32,438 bases of DNA, from positions 1 through 32,438 of the forward strand of contig JAFSWF010000064.1 of the NCBI GenBank assembly GCA_017444615.1, in the 5' to 3' direction. This document shows positions 14,927-23,167 of this stretch, in pieces; position 1 is the first letter of the stretch; each line of letters starts with the position of its first letter. The DNA comes from Paludibacteraceae bacterium (lineage in GTDB: Bacteria; Bacteroidota; Bacteroidia; Bacteroidales; Paludibacteraceae). The notes under the pieces are model-generated. The model saw nothing but the letters and a program-made list of their open reading frames with translations, did not search any database and was not told the DNA's origin. The translations under genes and the position numbers were made by a program.

Positions 14927-17215
14927 ATGAAAAATTTTTCCAAAATTAATCGCGCCCTTGCGGCAGGGAAAAGATTTTTATCTTTGTTCTGCGCTCTCTC
15001 GATCATCTTTAGCGTCAGCGCAGCTCCGCAATTATCCCAGCGAGTAGTTAGCTCTCAGAAAATCGAGGTAAAACAATCTCCTCGTTTGGAAAAGGTTGCA
15101 CAAGTTGCAAAGACTGCAAATCGTGCTCCTAAAGCTAAGACTGCTGAAGGTTTGGAGTCCGGAACGTTCTACACTGTAGGTGGAACTTTCTATGCAGGAA
15201 CATCAAGTGGATGGGTAGATGCTACCTCTGACATGTCGTCCATTGAGGTGACGGTAAATGGAGATAGCGTGTTTATCGCTGGCTTGGCGTATTGGTTCAA
15301 GGAAGGTGCTCTCGCTGGCACTATCGATGGCAATACGCTCACTTTCCCGTGCCAACTTATTGGAACAGATCAGTATGGTGATGAGTTCCTTATTGGTTCT
15401 AATGACGCATCAACAGTAACTGACATTGTGTTTACATGGGATCAAGAGGCTCAGACGCTGACCGCAAGCACGGCATTGATTATTGAAAGCGGCGCTATTG
15501 ATGCTATTTCTGCTTATTGTTATTGGTCTAATGCTGTATTTAGTACAACGGAGCCGGAAGCTCCTGAATTAGTTGTTCTTCCGGAAGGTGCTACCGTGGT
15601 TGAGTACACCATGGACTTCGTGGATGGGAGTGGTAACGCCAGCGCTAAATCTGTGAATGTAGCAGTGGTGGAGAATGAGGTGTTCTTCCAAGGAATGAGT
15701 AACTACCTCCCCGAAGCTTGGGTAGTAGGAACAAAGGAAGGTAACGCTGTTACGTTTGCTGCAAATCAGTATGTAGGCGACTACCAAGTAGGGTCTTCTT
15801 ATTTCTTCTATAATGGAGAGACCGTATTTACTTATGATGAAGAGGCTGATACATATTCTGCATCTGGTCAAGTATGTGGTGTCTTGGCGAACCAGTACTA
15901 TGATGGTAATTATGATGACCCTGTACTGAGCAAAGCAAAAGAAATTGACCTTGACAACCCGACAGAGGTAGCTATTGTTGAAGTACTAAGCTGCAAGTAT
16001 GATGCAAGCTATGGAGACGTTATTTATAAATTAGCTAATGCAACTAGCGACACCATCTTCCAGTTCGATATCTATCTTGAAGAAGGTCAAACAGATGTTG
16101 AGTTAGGTCAAACCTACACATTTGAGAATATGGAGACGAGTGCAACGTACTCGTTTGTACAAGCCGACGAATCTAAACTGGGATTCAAGGCCGCTTCGTT
16201 CGTAAAGACGGCTATCGGCGAAACTGATTCAATTCGTATTGAGGCTACTGTGGTAGACGGTGCCAATAATGTATACCATTTTGCGTTTGCAGGAGTTATT
16301 GAGGTGCCGACACCGGTAGTTGTGCCGGAAGATCTTGAGACTGCAGCTTACTTGTTCAAAGGCACAGATACTTATTTCAACGAAGAGGAAAAGAAGTTTA
16401 TCCAAGTTGGCTTTGATGCGGATACCGTTTATCTGCAAGGTTTGAGTTCCTATGTTCCTGAAGCTTGGATAAAAGGTGTAATTGCAACTGATGGTACAGT
16501 AACTCTTGCTCCTTGCTATTTAGGTGTATATAGCTCGTTGTTTGGCAGTACTGAACTCTCTTTCGCAGGAGGTGAGTTGCTTTACGATGCAGAAGCAAAC
16601 AAATTCACGGCTGATGAGTTAACTACCGTGGATGAGGATGGCTCTGAATGGGACGAATATGCTGATATTACCATTACTCTCTTCGTAGAGGTAGCTGCAA
16701 CACCCGCAGATCCTGAGTTTACCAGCTTTGCCTTCGCAGATACTAATTATCCCAATGTGAAATTCAATATTCCTTTGGAGGGAACCGAAGGCGAAGATTT
16801 GAATCCTGAAAAATTGAGCTATATCTTCTTTGTTGAGAAAGAGGGTGAAGTTGAAGAATTGGTTCTCACCACCGATCTCTACACCGAATTGGAAGAGGAT
16901 TTGACTGAGATTCCATACACCTTCACTGATAATTGGGATATTTATAGTTATGTACTCTATCTGAATCAAAGTGAAGAAGAAGTACGTAGCTGGGATAAAC
17001 TGGGCTTGCAGTCCATCTATCGTGGCCTTGACGAAGAGCATAAATCCAACATCGTTTGGTTCGATGTGAAGGCTTACTGGGAAGAGGTTGATGGCGAGCA
17101 AGGCATTGAGAACATTGTTCTTACCGAGAAAGTACAGAAAGTAGTGGTTGACGGTGCCGTTTACGTAATCCGTGACAACAAACTCTACAACATCCTTGGT
17201 ACACAAGTTCGTTAA
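14927..17215 (+). CDS. Secreted beta-repeat surface protein 1
   Basis: A 762-aa exported protein. A long signal peptide (residues ~1-33, hydrophobic SLFCALSIIFSVSAA) is followed by a basic, disordered stretch to ~75. Three copies of a ~115-aa beta module follow (around 77-200, 225-345 and 475-600), each with a core like VFFQGMSNYLPEAWVVGT, then TFxxxxYxG and a TYDEEADT-type strand. Between copies 2 and 3 is a different module (FQFDIYLEEG, GQTYTFENM, AASFVKT, IRIEATVVDG) that recurs several times in the next gene. The C-terminus (VVVDGAVYVIRDNKLYNILG then TQVR) resembles tails seen on Bacteroidales exported proteins and may be a sorting or anchoring signal. Highly acidic. Ligand and function are unknown. 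Confidence 0.8.
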   Translation: MKNFSKINRALAAGKRFLSLFCALSIIFSVSAAPQLSQRVVSSQKIEVKQSPRLEKVAQVAKTANRAPKAKTAEGLESGTFYTVGGTFYAGTSSGWVDATSDMSSIEVTVNGDSVFIAGLAYWFKEGALAGTIDGNTLTFPCQLIGTDQYGDEFLIGSNDASTVTDIVFTWDQEAQTLTASTALIIESGAIDAISAYCYWSNAVFSTTEPEAPELVVLPEGATVVEYTMDFVDGSGNASAKSVNVAVVENEVFFQGMSNYLPEAWVVGTKEGNAVTFAANQYVGDYQVGSSYFFYNGETVFTYDEEADTYSASGQVCGVLANQYYDGNYDDPVLSKAKEIDLDNPTEVAIVEVLSCKYDASYGDVIYKLANATSDTIFQFDIYLEEGQTDVELGQTYTFENMETSATYSFVQADESKLGFKAASFVKTAIGETDSIRIEATVVDGANNVYHFAFAGVIEVPTPVVVPEDLETAAYLFKGTDTYFNEEEKKFIQVGFDADTVYLQGLSSYVPEAWIKGVIATDGTVTLAPCYLGVYSSLFGSTELSFAGGELLYDAEANKFTADELTTVDEDGSEWDEYADITITLFVEVAATPADPEFTSFAFADTNYPNVKFNIPLEGTEGEDLNPEKLSYIFFVEKEGEVEELVLTTDLYTELEEDLTEIPYTFTDNWDIYSYVLYLNQSEEEVRSWDKLGLQSIYRGLDEEHKSNIVWFDVKAYWEEVDGEQGIENIVLTEKVQKVVVDGAVYVIRDNKLYNILGTQVR

Positions 17216-17216
17216 A

Positions 17217-17252
17217 CTAAATGCACAATGCACAATGAACAATGAACAAGGC
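17217..17252. repeat. AATGMAC heptamers after secreted protein 1
   Basis: Two units AATGCAC and two units AATGAAC, starting 5 bases after the TAA stop. A further short series AATTGTT (17333-17355) lies before the terminator. Confidence 0.75.
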
Positions 17253-17359
17253 GTCCTAGCGGGTTTGGTGTAACGTTTAGTATCTGTACGGACTCTATTT
17301 GTTGGAGCCAAACCTACTACAAACCCTTTGTAAATTGTTAATTGTTAATTGATAATTGG

Positions 17360-17386
17360 AAAAAAGCGCACAAAATGCGCTTTTTT
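17360..17386 (+). terminator. Terminator of secreted protein 1
   Basis: AAAAAAGCGCA, loop CAAAA, TGCGCTTTTTT: an 11-bp stem with six T at the end. It sits directly against the next promoter. Confidence 0.85.
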
Positions 17387-17418
17387 CTTGCATATGTGCG
17401 TTTTTTTTTGTATCTTTG
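17387..17418 (+). promoter_or_regulatory. Promoter of secreted protein 2 and the downstream run
   Basis: CTTG (17387-17390), 20-base spacer, TATCTTTG (17411-17418), giving a leader of about 20-25 bases. No other clear promoter or terminator is visible before 26409, so this one may drive thiL and the glycan genes too. Confidence 0.75.
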
Positions 17419-17448
17419 CACGCAATTTATTTGTTTAATGCAATGATT

Positions 17449-20235
17449 ATGAAAAAAATTACTTCCCTTTTCATGGCGTTAGCGCTGGTAATCGGCCTAA
17501 ACGCGCAGTCTGTACAATCGCTGAAGAACGTACAAAGTAATCAACAACGCTTTGAGCAACGCTTAGCGCAAGCGAAGACTAATCGCGAGCGGATCGAGTT
17601 GCGTAAAGCGTATAAATCCTATCTCGCTTCACGCGTCAATCAATGGCCTGCAGCTACCAGCAAAGCAGCCAAAGTGCGCAAAGAGGCGCAAGAACTCACT
17701 ATCGATCACGTCACTTCTACTCTCTCTGTAGAAGACGGCTCGATCTTCTACGGTCTCCATCTGGAAGAGTTCGCTCCGGCTTTCTATTTCGACATCCCCG
17801 TAGCCGAAGGCAAACACGATATCGAGTTAGGGCACACTTACACCCTCGAAGAGATGAACGCTTCTTCTTGTTATTGGGATGATGAGGAATGGGATTCTCA
17901 CTACTATACAGCGGCTACCTTTACCAAAACGAAAGGCGAGAACTACGATGTGCATATCGTAGCTACCATCACCGATGAGAAAGGTAACGAGTGGAGCCTT
18001 CAATACGACGAAGCGCCGCTTATCCCGACCGGAGAACATATCGATGTAAACATCGCTCGCGCGATTGACACGCAGGAATATATAGAGCAAGATGGTACAT
18101 GGATGCTTCGCGCCAGCGACAATCAATTTGGCGTACAACTGATGTATTATAGCCAAGACGCTACTTCGCCTGCCGGCATGTTCAGCGACGATAACATCTC
18201 TTGGAACGAGACTCTTATCAATGTGGCAACCGGTGAATTGGATGACTGGGACGAGCCGGTTGTTGAGACCTATTTTGCGAAGGATGGTACTATCTCGGTT
18301 ACTAAAAATGCAGAAGGTCGTATCGACGTGACAGCATCGCTTCTGTTCTCGGACGGAAACGTCTATGACATCACCCTCTTCTTCGAATTGCCGAAGAAAG
18401 AAAACGAAGCTACTCTTACTGCCGCTAACCTCAATGTAGATACATGGGGCTTGGACTCGTGGGGCGAAGTGGCGCTCTATGCAGAAGATGAGAACGGTGT
18501 GTATATCGGTCTGAGCCTCTATCCGGAAGATAGGGAAGAGTACCTCGTTTCCTATGAACTCAATCCGGATACCCGCAGTTCTGGTTATATCTCCTATGAC
18601 CAAAATCAATATAACATCTACACCGGAACGGTCAATCTCGCCTACGAAGAGGCGAGCGAGCAATATGTGCTCACGGGTAAAGTGCTCGCATGGGATAATA
18701 CCGAATACACTCTCAACCTGCGTTCGCCCCTGCCTGTTATCACTCCGGATACCTTCGAAACAGAAGACTTGATTTTGGATATCTATGATGGCGCATGGCA
18801 GATCGCAGGCTTCGATGAAGCTCATGAGCGTTTCTTGTCTATCGGTGTCTATAGCGAGAATGTAGCAGGTACTTACACCGAGGCAGACCTCGAGCCGCAA
18901 GTAACGTATCTGGCTTCCCAAGAGGCAGGATATGTGCTGAAGACTGCTGATTTGACCGTTGCTTATGCAGACGGCATCGCTACCGTCACAGGTACGCTGC
19001 TGCTTGTCAATCAATCGGATGAATATGATTTGAAAGAACTGACGGTGAACGTGAAGGGTCATCCGTACGTACCCGGTAAGTACACGGAGACAATCGGCTT
19101 GTACGCCCGCGGTTATAACGAGGGCGACGGCTCCGCAGACATCTATTACTCCTTGCTCACACCGGATAGTACCAAACTGTTCCAATTCGATTTCCCTGTA
19201 GATCGCTGGACAGCTGATATCGAGTCCGATAAGGTCTATACGCTGGACGAAATGGTTCCTGATTATAATATCATTGTAAACTACGACGAGAATGCTGAGT
19301 TGACATTCACGGAAGCTACTTTCCGCAAGAGTTTGCTGCCCGGTGACTCCATCGCTATCGAAGCTACTGCCACCGATACGCGCGGCAATGAGTGGACCAT
19401 CAGCTACGCCGGTCCATGTGCAGAGTTCAGCGCACGTTCGTTCGTCAGCCTTGGACAAGCTAATTTATTTACGTATGAAGACGGCACGGGCTTCGAGTAT
19501 GAGATGGTCGATATCGACAACACCTTCAAGTGCGTGCTCAGCTTCAACCTGCCCGGACAAGCCGACGTAGAGGACGATGAGTTCTACACCACCGAGTCGT
19601 TCGACCTTGAGCACGGTAGTTATATCTCCTTAGGTAACGACGAAGAGATCAAAATCGTCAGCGCTACCTTCCAACGCGAGACCGGTGGTGGTGAGACAGA
19701 GATTAACGCCACCATTCGCGACGAACGCGGTTTCATCTATAGCCTCTCGTATTACGATGATGGTTTCCAACCAACAGGTGACACCGTTTATCTTAATTTC
19801 GACCAAGCCCTCGCCGTTCGCTATGAAGCAGAATACCAACAATGGTTCCTCTCCGCAGAGAACGACAGCCTCATTGTTAGTTTCGAACTCAATGGAGATG
19901 AGACCTTAGAAATCGCCGGTGACCAAACAGGAACCGTTTCTCTCTATGGTTCGCGTATTGAGATTCTTGTGGATGCCGAAGAGCAAAACTGGCTGTGGAT
20001 TCAGTTGCGCGAAATAGAAACGCTCTTTGTTTCCGGTGAAGAAGGCAACTATGTGTTAGATGCCACCACACTGGCAGAGAATGGCAATGTATATGTGGTT
20101 CATGTAGAAGCGAACGCAGAAGGTATCGAGGATACCCACGCGGCTATTAAGGCCATCAAACGTCTCGAGAACGGTCAACTCATCATTGAGAAGAACGGCG
20201 TTCGTTTCAATGCACAAGGTGTACAAGTTCGTTAA
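17449..20235 (+). CDS. Secreted beta-repeat surface protein 2
   Basis: A 928-aa exported protein; signal peptide MKKITSLFMALALVIGLNAQ. ATG 17449 is preferred, with 17443 (MIMKK) possible; the longer upstream frame lies before the promoter. After a charged helical stretch (SNQQRFEQRLAQAKTNRERI) come repeated beta modules with the pattern FxFDxP, GxxYTLxEM, ATFxK, IxATxTDxxGNxWxxxY, best seen at residues ~95-190 and ~570-660 and in weaker copies elsewhere; protein 1 has one such module. A second unit (DVNIARA or YLNFDQA, then WxLxAxD) alternates with it. The tail NGQLIIEKNGVRFNAQGVQV plus Arg matches the tail of protein 1. Acidic and probably surface exposed. Function unknown. Confidence 0.8.
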   Translation: MKKITSLFMALALVIGLNAQSVQSLKNVQSNQQRFEQRLAQAKTNRERIELRKAYKSYLASRVNQWPAATSKAAKVRKEAQELTIDHVTSTLSVEDGSIFYGLHLEEFAPAFYFDIPVAEGKHDIELGHTYTLEEMNASSCYWDDEEWDSHYYTAATFTKTKGENYDVHIVATITDEKGNEWSLQYDEAPLIPTGEHIDVNIARAIDTQEYIEQDGTWMLRASDNQFGVQLMYYSQDATSPAGMFSDDNISWNETLINVATGELDDWDEPVVETYFAKDGTISVTKNAEGRIDVTASLLFSDGNVYDITLFFELPKKENEATLTAANLNVDTWGLDSWGEVALYAEDENGVYIGLSLYPEDREEYLVSYELNPDTRSSGYISYDQNQYNIYTGTVNLAYEEASEQYVLTGKVLAWDNTEYTLNLRSPLPVITPDTFETEDLILDIYDGAWQIAGFDEAHERFLSIGVYSENVAGTYTEADLEPQVTYLASQEAGYVLKTADLTVAYADGIATVTGTLLLVNQSDEYDLKELTVNVKGHPYVPGKYTETIGLYARGYNEGDGSADIYYSLLTPDSTKLFQFDFPVDRWTADIESDKVYTLDEMVPDYNIIVNYDENAELTFTEATFRKSLLPGDSIAIEATATDTRGNEWTISYAGPCAEFSARSFVSLGQANLFTYEDGTGFEYEMVDIDNTFKCVLSFNLPGQADVEDDEFYTTESFDLEHGSYISLGNDEEIKIVSATFQRETGGGETEINATIRDERGFIYSLSYYDDGFQPTGDTVYLNFDQALAVRYEAEYQQWFLSAENDSLIVSFELNGDETLEIAGDQTGTVSLYGSRIEILVDAEEQNWLWIQLREIETLFVSGEEGNYVLDATTLAENGNVYVVHVEANAEGIEDTHAAIKAIKRLENGQLIIEKNGVRFNAQGVQVR

Positions 20236-20241
20236 TCTAAT

Positions 20242-21309
20242 ATGGCAAGAACAGAGATTTCTACACTCGGTGAGTTCGGACTCATCCGCCATCTGACCAA
20301 GGACCTCAAAGCGGTACAACCCTCCACTTGTAAGGCCGTTGGTGACGACTGCGCGGTGATGGATTTTACCAACGCCAAGGCCAAAGCCAATGCAGACCAA
20401 CGCGTCCTCATGACCACCGATATGCTGCTGGAAGGCATCCATTTCAACCTCGAATATGTGCCCCTTAAGCACCTCGGTTACAAAGCGGCGGTGGTTAATT
20501 TCTCGGACATCTATGCGATGAACGGTACACCCACACAAATCACCGTCTCTCTTGGCGTAAGCAGTAAGTTCTCCCTCGAGGACATCGAAGCACTCTATTC
20601 AGGTATTCGCCTTGCCTGCGAACGTTACCACGTGGACATCGTAGGTGGTGACACCTGCGCGTCAATGAACGGTCTGACCATCTCCATCACTTGTCTTGGC
20701 GTGGCCAAAGAGAAAGACATCGTCTATCGTAACGGTGCCAAACTGAACGACTTAATCTGCGTCTCCGGCAATCTTGGCACAGCCTATATGGGCTTGCAAC
20801 TGCTCGAACGAGAGCGAATGGTTGCACAATCTTATCCGAATGGCAATGCGCCTGCGGAGGCTCTCCGCTTTGAAGGCAAAGAATACTTGCTCGAACGCCA
20901 ACTCAAACCCGAAGCGCGGAGAGATATCCTCGAAGCGCTGCATAAAGCCGGCGTCAAGCCCACGGCGATGATGGATGTGAGCGATGGCCTCTCCTCCGAA
21001 CTGCTGCATATATGCTCGCAGTCGGGCGTAGGTTGTTGCGTCTATGAGGATAAGCTGCCGATTGATTTTGAGGCAGCCGCTTTGGCGGAAGAGATGAACC
21101 TCAATATCGTCACCTGTGCACTCAATGGCGGTGAGGACTACGAACTGCTCTTTACCTGCTCGCTCGATGACTACGAGAAACTGATTCCCATTGACGACCT
21201 ATACATCATCGGTCATATCACCAAACCGGAATATGGCTGTAACCTCATCGGCCGTAACGGCGAAGAGATTACCCTCAAAGCCCAAGGCTGGAATGCCTTC
21301 CAAGATTGA
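20242..21309 (+). CDS. thiL: Thiamine-monophosphate kinase ThiL
   Basis: Phosphorylates thiamine phosphate to thiamine diphosphate with ATP. The 355-aa protein has all family motifs: GDDCAVM, TTDMLLEGIHF, NFSDIYAMNGTP, VGGDTCAS, MMDVSDGLSSEL and NGGEDYELLF. Starts 6 bases after the secreted protein stop, so it is very likely on the same transcript, an unexpected pairing. Residues ~43-54 (TNAKAKANADQR) are coded by the same GCCAAN-type hexamers as the two inserts in mutS. No thiamine riboswitch is visible upstream. Confidence 0.95.
   Translation: MARTEISTLGEFGLIRHLTKDLKAVQPSTCKAVGDDCAVMDFTNAKAKANADQRVLMTTDMLLEGIHFNLEYVPLKHLGYKAAVVNFSDIYAMNGTPTQITVSLGVSSKFSLEDIEALYSGIRLACERYHVDIVGGDTCASMNGLTISITCLGVAKEKDIVYRNGAKLNDLICVSGNLGTAYMGLQLLERERMVAQSYPNGNAPAEALRFEGKEYLLERQLKPEARRDILEALHKAGVKPTAMMDVSDGLSSELLHICSQSGVGCCVYEDKLPIDFEAAALAEEMNLNIVTCALNGGEDYELLFTCSLDDYEKLIPIDDLYIIGHITKPEYGCNLIGRNGEEITLKAQGWNAFQD
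20369..20396. repeat. GCCAAN hexamers inside thiL
   Basis: Coding repeat CCAACGCCAAGGCCAAAGCC, close in sequence to the minus-strand repeat in mutS at 2463-2500. It sits between two conserved ThiL motifs, GDDCAVM and TTDMLLEG. Confidence 0.6.
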
Positions 21310-22004
21310 AAAACGTCGCAATCATATTAGCAGGAGGGATGGGAAGCAGAGTAGGAGGGAATACTCCCAAACAGCTTCTTCCATTAGCTGACGGACGCTC
21401 GGTGTTAGAACACACCGTCGATGCGTTCGAGCAAGCGCCATGCATCAAAGAGATAGCTATTGTCATGCACCCCGACTGGATGGACGAAGCCAAACGCATC
21501 TGCGAACAGAACAACTGGCAGAAAGTGCTGCAAATCATCCCTGGTGGCAGCGAACGCTGGGAATCTTCCTGGCACGCCATTCAGGCCTATAGCGACTTTT
21601 CTCCTTCCCTTCAGGGGAGGACGGGAGAGGCTTGCTCCCTTTGGTTCCACGATTGCGCACGACCGTTCGTTAGTCAGCGTATCTTGGCAGACATAGCAGC
21701 GGCCTTGGAGAAGCACGACGCAGTGACGGTGGCTGTGCCCGTGACGGATACGCTGTATAGAGTGAATAGTGAAGAGGGAATAGTGAAGAGTATCCCTAAT
21801 CGAGCAGAATTCATGCGTGCGCAGACACCGCAGGCGTTCCGCTTTGAGGTGGTGTTTGAGGCGTATGCGAAAGCGCTCGCAGATGATGAGTTAGCGGCTA
21901 CCGATGACGCCGGTATAGTGCGCAAGTATGCACCTTCGCACAAGATATATATTGTGCAAGGCGAAGAAGCGAACCGCAAAATAACGTATAAGGAGGATCT
22001 ATGA
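21306..22004 (+). CDS. ispD: IspD/TarI-family cytidylyltransferase
   Basis: Transfers CMP from CTP to a sugar-alcohol phosphate. The 232-aa protein has the CTP loop LAGGMGSRVGGNTPKQLLPL, the second motif FHDCARPFV, VPVTDTLYRV, RAQTPQAFRFEV, DDAGIVRKY and the end ITYKEDL. The TTG start overlaps the thiL stop by 4 bases. Most likely it makes CDP-methylerythritol for isoprenoids; a TarI-like CDP-ribitol role is possible, since a second, clearly polyol-type paralogue lies downstream. Residues ~98-111 (SPSLQGRTGEACSL) are coded by a REP-like palindrome inserted before the FHDCARPF motif. Confidence 0.75.
   Translation: MKNVAIILAGGMGSRVGGNTPKQLLPLADGRSVLEHTVDAFEQAPCIKEIAIVMHPDWMDEAKRICEQNNWQKVLQIIPGGSERWESSWHAIQAYSDFSPSLQGRTGEACSLWFHDCARPFVSQRILADIAAALEKHDAVTVAVPVTDTLYRVNSEEGIVKSIPNRAEFMRAQTPQAFRFEVVFEAYAKALADDELAATDDAGIVRKYAPSHKIYIVQGEEANRKITYKEDL
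21601..21633. repeat. REP-like palindrome inside ispD
   Basis: CTCCTTCCCTTCAGGGGAGG followed by ACGGGAGAGGCTT. The core CCTTCCCTT/AGGGGAGG is a near palindrome. Two more copies, in opposite orientations, lie inside kdsD (23881-23958). Confidence 0.65.
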
Positions 22005-23155
22005 AAATCATTCTATTAGGCACGGCATATCCTTATCGAGGAGGTTTGGCGACGTTCAATGAACGGCTCGCACGGCAGTTTGTGTCCGAAGGACACGAGG
22101 TGGAAGTGTGGACGTTCACCCTCCAATACCCCTCTTTCTTGTTCCCCGGCAAGACGCAATACTCGACGGAAGAAGCGCCGAAGGGTTTGGTCATTCGCCG
22201 CGAGCTGAACTCCTGCAATCCCTTCAACTGGCTACGCGTCGGACGGGCAGTTATGAAAGCTGCACCGGAGATGCTTATTTGTTGCTACTGGATGGCGTTC
22301 TTTGCTCCTGCCTACGGACTGATCTCACGCATAACTAAGCGAAACGGCAAAACGAAATGCATAGCCCTCGTGCATAATATGTTGCCGCATGAACCATCCA
22401 TTCTCGATAAACTCTTTGCACCCTATTTTGTGAAGTCCCAGGACGGCTTTGTGGCATTGAGCGAAAGCGTCCTCAAAGATATTGAAAAAATAGAAATCAC
22501 CAATCACCAATCACCAATCACCAATAAGCCGAAGGCTTTCTCTCCGCATCCTATCTATGACCATTACGGTGAGCGAATGACGAAGAAAGAGGCGTGCAAG
22601 GCATTGGGATTGTCGGTTGAGAAGCAGTATATGTTGTTCTTTGGGTTGGTGAGAGCGTATAAGGGTTTAGATCTGCTGCTGGATGCCTTCGACCAGATCA
22701 AAGAGCAGTTGCCGGATTTGCAACTCATCATCGCAGGAGAGTTCTACGAGGATGAAGATAAATACCGCAAGCAGATAGAAGCCAACGGCCTGACTGAGCG
22801 CGTAGTACTGCGCAATGAGTTTATTCCTGACGCTGATTTGAGAAAGTATTTTGGAGTAGCAGATCTGATCGTTCAGCCCTATAAGAGTGCTACGCAAAGC
22901 GGCGTGACACAAGTGGCATTCCATTTCGAGAAACCGATGTTGGTGACGAATGTAGGTGGATTAGGCGAGATCGTGCATGATCATCAAATGGGATATGCCT
23001 GCGAACCGAAGGCGGAGGCTATCGCTGAGGCTATACGCGATTATTTCACGAATAACAGGCAAGAGGCTTATACGGCATATCTGCAAAAAGAGAAAACGCG
23101 ATACGCATGGGATAAGATGACAAAAGCGTTTAGTACGGTGAAAGGTGAAAATTGA
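22001..23155 (+). CDS. Glycosyltransferase, GT4 family (GT-B fold)
   Basis: Transfers a sugar from a nucleotide donor to a growing glycan; cytoplasmic side. The 384-aa protein has the N-terminal Gly-rich loop (GTAYPYRGGLATFNERLAR), the C-terminal domain start FGLVRAYKGLDLLLDAF, LIIAGEFYED, the acidic patch region VADLIVQPYKSATQSGV and NVGGLGEIVHD. ATG overlaps the ispD stop by 4 bases. Residues ~165-175 (EITNHQSPITN) are an in-frame repeat between the two domains, identical to one in kdsD. Position beside kdsD/kdsC suggests an LPS core or O-glycan role; donor and acceptor unknown. Confidence 0.88.
   Translation: MKIILLGTAYPYRGGLATFNERLARQFVSEGHEVEVWTFTLQYPSFLFPGKTQYSTEEAPKGLVIRRELNSCNPFNWLRVGRAVMKAAPEMLICCYWMAFFAPAYGLISRITKRNGKTKCIALVHNMLPHEPSILDKLFAPYFVKSQDGFVALSESVLKDIEKIEITNHQSPITNKPKAFSPHPIYDHYGERMTKKEACKALGLSVEKQYMLFFGLVRAYKGLDLLLDAFDQIKEQLPDLQLIIAGEFYEDEDKYRKQIEANGLTERVVLRNEFIPDADLRKYFGVADLIVQPYKSATQSGVTQVAFHFEKPMLVTNVGGLGEIVHDHQMGYACEPKAEAIAEAIRDYFTNNRQEAYTAYLQKEKTRYAWDKMTKAFSTVKGEN
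22493..22525. repeat. AATCACC heptamers inside the glycosyltransferase
   Basis: 33 bp, four units of the heptamer, coding EITNHQSPITN. The same 33 bases in the same frame occur in kdsD at 24143-24175. Confidence 0.9.
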
Positions 23156-23167
23156 AAGGTGAAAGGT
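23134..23167. repeat. GGTGAAA repeats across the glycosyltransferase stop
   Basis: Units GGTGAAA, GGTGAAA, ATTGAAA, GGTGAAA, GG, with the TGA stop in the third unit. The kdsD start follows directly. Confidence 0.75.

Noticed and set aside
17252-17332. Possible RNA gene between the two secreted proteins
   Set aside because: No cloverleaf, conserved riboswitch core or promoter could be seen; only repeats and a terminator.
17827-19458. Open frame of 543 codons on the minus strand inside secreted protein 2
   Set aside because: It is fully antisense to a gene with signal peptide, repeats and promoter. Its protein is Cys/Ile/Arg-rich with no motif. Long antisense frames arise from codon bias in acidic repeat genes.
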